Of a DNA stretch of 10,210 bases, positions 7,301 to 10,210 are shown one piece after another (the first letter of the stretch is position 1; every line of letters starts with the position of its first letter). The notes below the pieces were generated by a model. The model was not told the origin of the DNA. It was given only the letters and a program-made list of their open reading frames with translations, and did no database searches. Origin of the DNA: Fidelibacterota bacterium (GTDB lineage: Bacteria > Fidelibacterota > UBA2242); NCBI GenBank assembly GCA_016936335.1, contig JAFGXZ010000239.1:1-10210 (forward strand), written 5' to 3'. The position numbers and the translations under genes were made by a program.

Positions 7301-9488
7301 CATAAATGACGGACACGTGGACATAGAATATTTGACCATATCTTTTATGGATTATCAGCCATCAGGGCAGATATTGAAAATCAGTATGCCGGAATTAACA
7401 AAGAACACCGCAGAAAAGCCGGAAATAGCTGTTGATCACGCAACATACTCAAACCGTTTTATCTCACGATTGTCGGAAATAAAGAATCGTCCGATCCTTC
7501 AATCCAATAATCAAAAAGCAGTTTCAACCTTATACAAAGCCGTAACGGCAAAATCTCAGTCAGAAGTTTGGTCTTGGATGGAATCCTTTGATGGATCGCT
7601 GGAATTTCCCGACGGTTGGACGGCCAACGATTACACGTACGGATTGGGCAGCAACTGGGCGATTGATTCAATAGAAATTGAACCAGCAACGATGACCAAC
7701 GTAGCCCTGTTTGGTGATTTGACAACATTAAAATATTATAATGACTCCGAATGTGATTTAGAATCACCATGGATTCCCATATTGGCATCAGACAGTACCA
7801 AAGTCATTCTTGAATTTGATTACAGTACGATGCTGGAGTTAGGTTGGGACTGGTTTGATGTATGGGTTATCTGGCGTCAACCGGGTGATGAAACCGGGGA
7901 GACTTGGCGCGAGATGCCAATTGCTACAAATGATCCTGACTGGGATGGAATTCCCACACTCAGTACCGATCCCGAACGACATACATTTTCAACATCCTTG
8001 CCAACAAGTGTGAAGGGCAAAGAGATGCTGCTGGCATTTTATATCTATACTGATGGAAGTGTCAATTCCGGATATACCCTTCTTGATAATGTCAAACTTT
8101 ACCAGAAGGAACTGGAAAGTTTCATCACGAATCCCAACGGTGAACTAGCTCAGGGTGAGTCGGTTACACTACAAATGGCATTTAAAAATACCACTGATAT
8201 GCAACCCGGTGATTACAATGTCACTACTATTATTGGGTACTTTTACGAGTATGATTCTTTATATACGAGTGCGTTTGATATACCCAATAATATTTTAATA
8301 GGAATAAACGCAACGGAATTCACGATTTTAAATCATGAACCGATTGCGATTCCGGATACAATCTATACTGTCAGTGGTCAACCGGTTTTATGGTCTTCCC
8401 TGCTTTACAGTATCAGTCAAAATGATGTCGATCTCGATGATCCGTTAAGAGTTGTCGATTTTGGTGAACCGATCTATGGGTCCATTAAGAACCTCTTTGG
8501 GACAGAGTACTGGTCAGAAAATCCCTGGGCCTGGTCTTATATCGCACCTATTGTACCGGAGTCAATGGATATGCTGGAAGATCACTTCATGTACTGGGTC
8601 AGTGATGGTTGGGTGACAGTTGGTACGATGGTGACAATCAATGTATTACAATATCCCCAGTTCATTCGATCAGCTCAGCATGTTTTCCCGATTAATGAAG
8701 ATGATTCGCTGACAATTGATATGATGCGGCTGGCAGCTGGTCTGGCCACTCAGGATATCGATTTAACCTGGAAATCCGGCGCCAACGTCAGCCTGAGCAA
8801 AGACAGTGAATCCTCACTGCTGACGATTGTACCGGCAGCGGACTTTTTTGGGACGAGCTCAGCTTGGCTCTATCTTGAAGATGAGGACGGAGTGATTGAT
8901 TCCACGCTGATTCAGTTTGTGGTTAATTCCGTGAATGATATGCCGGTGGCAGCATTGAGTATGAATGTGGCTGCTAACCAGGTCAGTTTTACTGATTTGT
9001 CTCATGATCGCCGGGATAAAGATGGCGGAATCGTTGCCTGGCAATGGAACTTTGGTGATGCACTGACTTCCGATGAGCAAAACCCGGTACACGTTTACGC
9101 AGATTCCGGTAGCTTTCTGGTTTCTCTGACGGTAACCGATAATGCCGGTGCCCAGTCCAGTGTTGAAATGACAATCCAAATTGCTGCCTTTGTCGGACTG
9201 GCCGATGCTGAGCGGGCAATTCCGGAAAAATTCCAAATACACCAGAATTATCCGAATCCTTTTAATCCAACGACAATGATCAATTATGATATTCCCAAAG
9301 AGGCTCTGGTCCGTATTGATCTATATGACCTCAGCGGGCGCCTGATTAATACCTTTATTAATGAAAAACATCAAGCCGGATTTTACTCAATTCACTGGGA
9401 TGCTTCCCGTTATAGCTCTGGTGTCTATATCTACCGGATTCAGGCAGGTGGATTTTCAGCTGTAAAGAAGTGTATTTTAATGAAATAA
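4392..9488 (+). CDS. Giant secreted S8 subtilisin-like protease with T9SS sorting domain
   Basis: The 1,698-residue protein starts at TTG with a classical signal peptide (MKKL, hydrophobic core, cut likely after SALNA at 24). A propeptide-like region (about 25-115) precedes the S8 domain (about 130-480). Its catalytic residues are all present: Asp186 (DTGID), His241 (GHGTG), oxyanion Asn351 (SAGNG) and Ser423 (GGTSGATP). An Asp-rich loop (about 205-238) before His241 resembles the calcium-binding insert of related subtilases. Then come beta-sandwich regions, two similar blocks (593-944 and 945-1307), two cadherin/tandem-95-like domains (about 1315-1419 and 1421-1515), a PKD domain (about 1517-1598, WQWNFGD) and a type A sorting domain (about 1610-1698, NYPNPFNPTT, ending in SGVYIYRI and K-rich tail). 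By family knowledge it is exported by Sec, crosses the outer membrane by type IX secretion, and digests external protein. The lipoprotein gene follows by 45 bases, probably in the same operon. Confidence 0.93.
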   Translation: MKKLTQRCIALYISVIIVFSALNAQESVAMFHGNKVVENSIIVITEKTGLSKSTTNSIKTLASQIASDVKSIIPQRGTEEWIVSGDMDAALERLNAVPGITAFPNYVYDLEPTGKIIKSADGIPADPYFSYQWALNNTGAAEDSIAALFGYSELESSIAGADIDMIRAWKAMETKTMDTVLVVVFDTGIDYNHPDLQGKLWMNPNEIPDNGVDDDDNGFIDDYHGYDAADDDSDPMDIAGHGTGVSGIIAATIDTIGMSGIAPNVKLIAVKVETDAGSFATLGILRGFYYVSVLQKQLIESSSNTRIVAINHSWGGYHTYSENNMRNLEVTKNYALEHSQLGIAWLCSAGNGYVEHDEDLLYRYPSTIQVPNIIAIGATDYTDNIVNIWWGSDHGMASVDVGAPGLQVLSTAPGGYQEFGGTSGATPHAVGVFAAAKGLYPAESYNDIFIRLMAGADRNANYDGFWMTEARLNALNTIQPDSMGLSITYNVSELLLLCRPEDGEALGNAGFVNGTGSSVNVSTVTLTYADAAMESRTIDISDKNLTIGPNGAFGVAVRIPLDEIIAGDNGNSRSGTIEFAGVGSIPFEVQVKQYPSISVSPEFTVLPPVAWGETVSSEFTISNSGDIDLEFLIGPEIFFYSRDPFLLSLALNKAPAAMIEESKQPRDFEEVIAFDNQIISETFKNSDRPMITLDIPEPGANPFMIYWSDSLNDATQVAKDWDFYNQTDVDSWELIDIDTSETVNNVFLAGDLNNGYQNNIITVAFSPWFNFRSIIESTEKIPVYLQFDYAAELEEDHDYFYIIVREKYSAIKTIATTARDLSSMTDSARTVMIDISPWLSGMVYADSVTFAFVANMDESNSAGFGVLFDNVSLWLGESPLVYRDASGNGVLEDVVAPGQDFPISLTLNTAAFPEGEIDVASFIISNDPHSYYSLSLLVATTEYGNATVSPEYTFIDSVYRGEELRSEFSIINDGHVDIEYLTISFMDYQPSGQILKISMPELTKNTAEKPEIAVDHATYSNRFISRLSEIKNRPILQSNNQKAVSTLYKAVTAKSQSEVWSWMESFDGSLEFPDGWTANDYTYGLGSNWAIDSIEIEPATMTNVALFGDLTTLKYYNDSECDLESPWIPILASDSTKVILEFDYSTMLELGWDWFDVWVIWRQPGDETGETWREMPIATNDPDWDGIPTLSTDPERHTFSTSLPTSVKGKEMLLAFYIYTDGSVNSGYTLLDNVKLYQKELESFITNPNGELAQGESVTLQMAFKNTTDMQPGDYNVTTIIGYFYEYDSLYTSAFDIPNNILIGINATEFTILNHEPIAIPDTIYTVSGQPVLWSSLLYSISQNDVDLDDPLRVVDFGEPIYGSIKNLFGTEYWSENPWAWSYIAPIVPESMDMLEDHFMYWVSDGWVTVGTMVTINVLQYPQFIRSAQHVFPINEDDSLTIDMMRLAAGLATQDIDLTWKSGANVSLSKDSESSLLTIVPAADFFGTSSAWLYLEDEDGVIDSTLIQFVVNSVNDMPVAALSMNVAANQVSFTDLSHDRRDKDGGIVAWQWNFGDALTSDEQNPVHVYADSGSFLVSLTVTDNAGAQSSVEMTIQIAAFVGLADAERAIPEKFQIHQNYPNPFNPTTMINYDIPKEALVRIDLYDLSGRLINTFINEKHQAGFYSIHWDASRYSSGVYIYRIQAGGFSAVKKCILMK
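6168..7223 (+). repeat. Protein repeat block 1 inside the protease
   Basis: The block starts with VSPEFTVLPPVAWGETVSSE and FTISNSGD, the first half of a BACON/HYDIN-like beta-sandwich. A linker rich in charged residues follows, then a jellyroll-like stretch (6549-7022) with LQFDYAAELEEDHDYF and GFGVLFDNVSLW that recalls the 'choice-of-anchor J'/MAM-like fold. It ends with APGQDFPISL and SNDP, which look like the second half of the opening sandwich. It is the more diverged copy. The DNA copies are not near-identical, so the duplication is old. Confidence 0.55.
7224..8312 (+). repeat. Protein repeat block 2 inside the protease
   Basis: The order of block 1 is repeated: VSPEYTFIDSVYRGEELRSE with FSIINDGH, a long K/E/S-rich linker, then a clearer 'choice-of-anchor J'-like domain (7569-8111). 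That domain has ESFDG and PDGWT at its start, LEFDYSTMLELGWDWFDVW, and SGYTLLDNVKLY at its end. The block closes with NPNGELAQGESVTLQMAF and PGDYNVTTI, matching the usual second half of a BACON-like repeat. Such domains commonly mediate adhesion or carbohydrate/protein contact; the role here is inferred. Confidence 0.6.
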
Positions 9489-9523
9489 CCCAGGAATTTT
9501 AGAGTTGAAGATCCTGAACTAAT

Positions 9524-9527
9524 GGAG
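9524..9527 (+). promoter_or_regulatory. Ribosome binding site deciding the lipoprotein start
   Basis: GGAG lies 6 bases before TTG 9534. An in-frame ATG at 9522 overlaps this site and would add four residues (MESN), but has only a weak, distant GAAG upstream. The spacing favours the TTG start; both give a working signal peptide. Confidence 0.5.
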
Positions 9528-9533
9528 TCTAAT

Positions 9534-10210
9534 TTGAAACATACACGTATTTTTATCATTTGCATAGTTTTATGTACACTCTTTTTATCATGTTCCAAAG
9601 AAACGTTACTATTGTTTTCCGATCAAGATGAAATTCCGGTTGGAGCACTCCTGTCTTTGACCGGTTCCTGGGTATCATTGGGGGAATCCTCCAAAGAAGC
9701 CCTGGAATATGGTATTACGGAAATCAATACATATATGGAAGAATTGGGATATTCTACCCGCTTTAAACTGTACATCGAGGATACTCAAACCGACCCGGAT
9801 ATTGCTTTGCAAAAATTGCAGTCCTTGCATGCCCGCGAAATCAAAGCAGTCATCGGACCACAGGCCAGTTCTGAAGTAAGTGCCTGCAAAGATTACGCTG
9901 ACAATAACGATATTCTTCTAATTAGTCATTCGAGTACAGCCCATTCACTTGCCGTGGAGAACGATAATATTTTCCGGTTCTGTTCTGATGACCAGCATGA
10001 AGGAAAAGCTGTGGCTCAGCTAATGTGGGACGATGGTATTCGGGCTGTCGTTCCGATCTGGCGGAATGACGCTGGAAATAGTGGTCTGCACACTGCCACA
10101 AAATCCAATATTGAGAGTCTCGGCGGAACTTTTTATAGTGGTAGTATGTATGCGGCCAATGTAGTCGATTTTAGTAATAACATTACGAACCTGAAAACTC
10201 AACTGACCGA
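9534..10210 (+). CDS. Lipoprotein type 1 substrate-binding protein, branched-chain amino acid ABC type (partial)
   Basis: The first 225 residues are visible; the frame is open at the right edge, and family members usually run to about 380-400. A hydrophobic signal (about 5-19) ends in LFLSC, so Cys20 is the probable lipid-attachment site. The mature part matches the Peripla_BP_6/LivJ-like fold: IPVGALLSLTGSW (34-46), a conserved acidic EDTQTDP (82-88), VIGPQASSEV (106-115), ISHSSTAHSLA (130-140, expected ligand-contact loop) and FRFCSDDQHEG (148-157). Such proteins bind amino acids, amides or short peptides and pass them to an ABC permease, though some serve as sensors. Cys118 and Cys150 might form a disulfide in an oxidising compartment. 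It follows the exoprotease by 45 bases with no strong terminator between, so co-expression and uptake of digestion products are likely. No permease or ATPase is visible yet. Start is TTG 9534, with ATG 9522 as the alternative. Confidence 0.88.
   Translation, partial: MKHTRIFIICIVLCTLFLSCSKETLLLFSDQDEIPVGALLSLTGSWVSLGESSKEALEYGITEINTYMEELGYSTRFKLYIEDTQTDPDIALQKLQSLHAREIKAVIGPQASSEVSACKDYADNNDILLISHSSTAHSLAVENDNIFRFCSDDQHEGKAVAQLMWDDGIRAVVPIWRNDAGNSGLHTATKSNIESLGGTFYSGSMYAANVVDFSNNITNLKTQLT

Noticed and set aside
9489..9533. Possible terminator between protease and lipoprotein (CAGGA at 9491 with TCCTG at 9512)
   Set aside because: Only a 5-base stem with a 16-base loop and no T-tract; too weak to end transcription.

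Overview
The window looks like chromosomal DNA from a bacterium of the Fibrobacterota-Chlorobiota-Bacteroidota (FCB) superphylum. The main reason is the C-terminus of the giant secreted protease, a type A Por/T9SS sorting domain with the motif NYPNPFNPTT. That form is common in Ignavibacteria, Calditrichota, Marinimicrobia and related candidate phyla. The M61 peptidase, with HEFFHIITPLN at its zinc site, also resembles Bacteroidota-type members. I cannot name a species. No rRNA, tRNA, CRISPR array, insertion sequence or phage gene is visible.

Layout. On the minus strand, 2399 to 1 holds a two-gene unit: a secreted M61-family metallopeptidase, then after 11 bases a D-2-hydroxyacid (glycerate-type) dehydrogenase cut by the window edge. 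A divergent intergenic region (about 2400-2734) separates it from a plus-strand sigma-54-dependent response regulator (2735-4114). A 277-base gap follows. It holds a long dyad/hairpin, a possible 54-residue small ORF with a good Shine-Dalgarno, and a weak sigma-54-like promoter. Next come a 1,698-residue S8 subtilisin-like protease with many beta-sandwich modules (4392-9488) and, 45 bases later, a lipoprotein type 1 periplasmic-binding protein (branched-chain amino acid/amide type), cut by the right edge.

How they may work together (inference). The exoprotease is exported by the Sec pathway, then handled by a type IX system and probably anchored at the cell surface. The lipoprotein downstream could capture released amino acids or small peptides. 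The response regulator just upstream could control them through sigma-54, and the dyad lies where an enhancer site would be expected. No histidine kinase is in the window. The M61 peptidase would work in the periplasm or outside the cell, and its pairing with a cytoplasmic dehydrogenase has no obvious biochemical link.

Several starts are revised from the longest reading frame. M61 is placed at 2399 and the response regulator at 2735. The protease (4392) and the lipoprotein (9534) both appear to use TTG after a GGAG-type ribosome binding site. I saw no clearly novel system. The most unusual items are the apparently split repeat architecture of the protease and the overlapping regulatory structures upstream of it.
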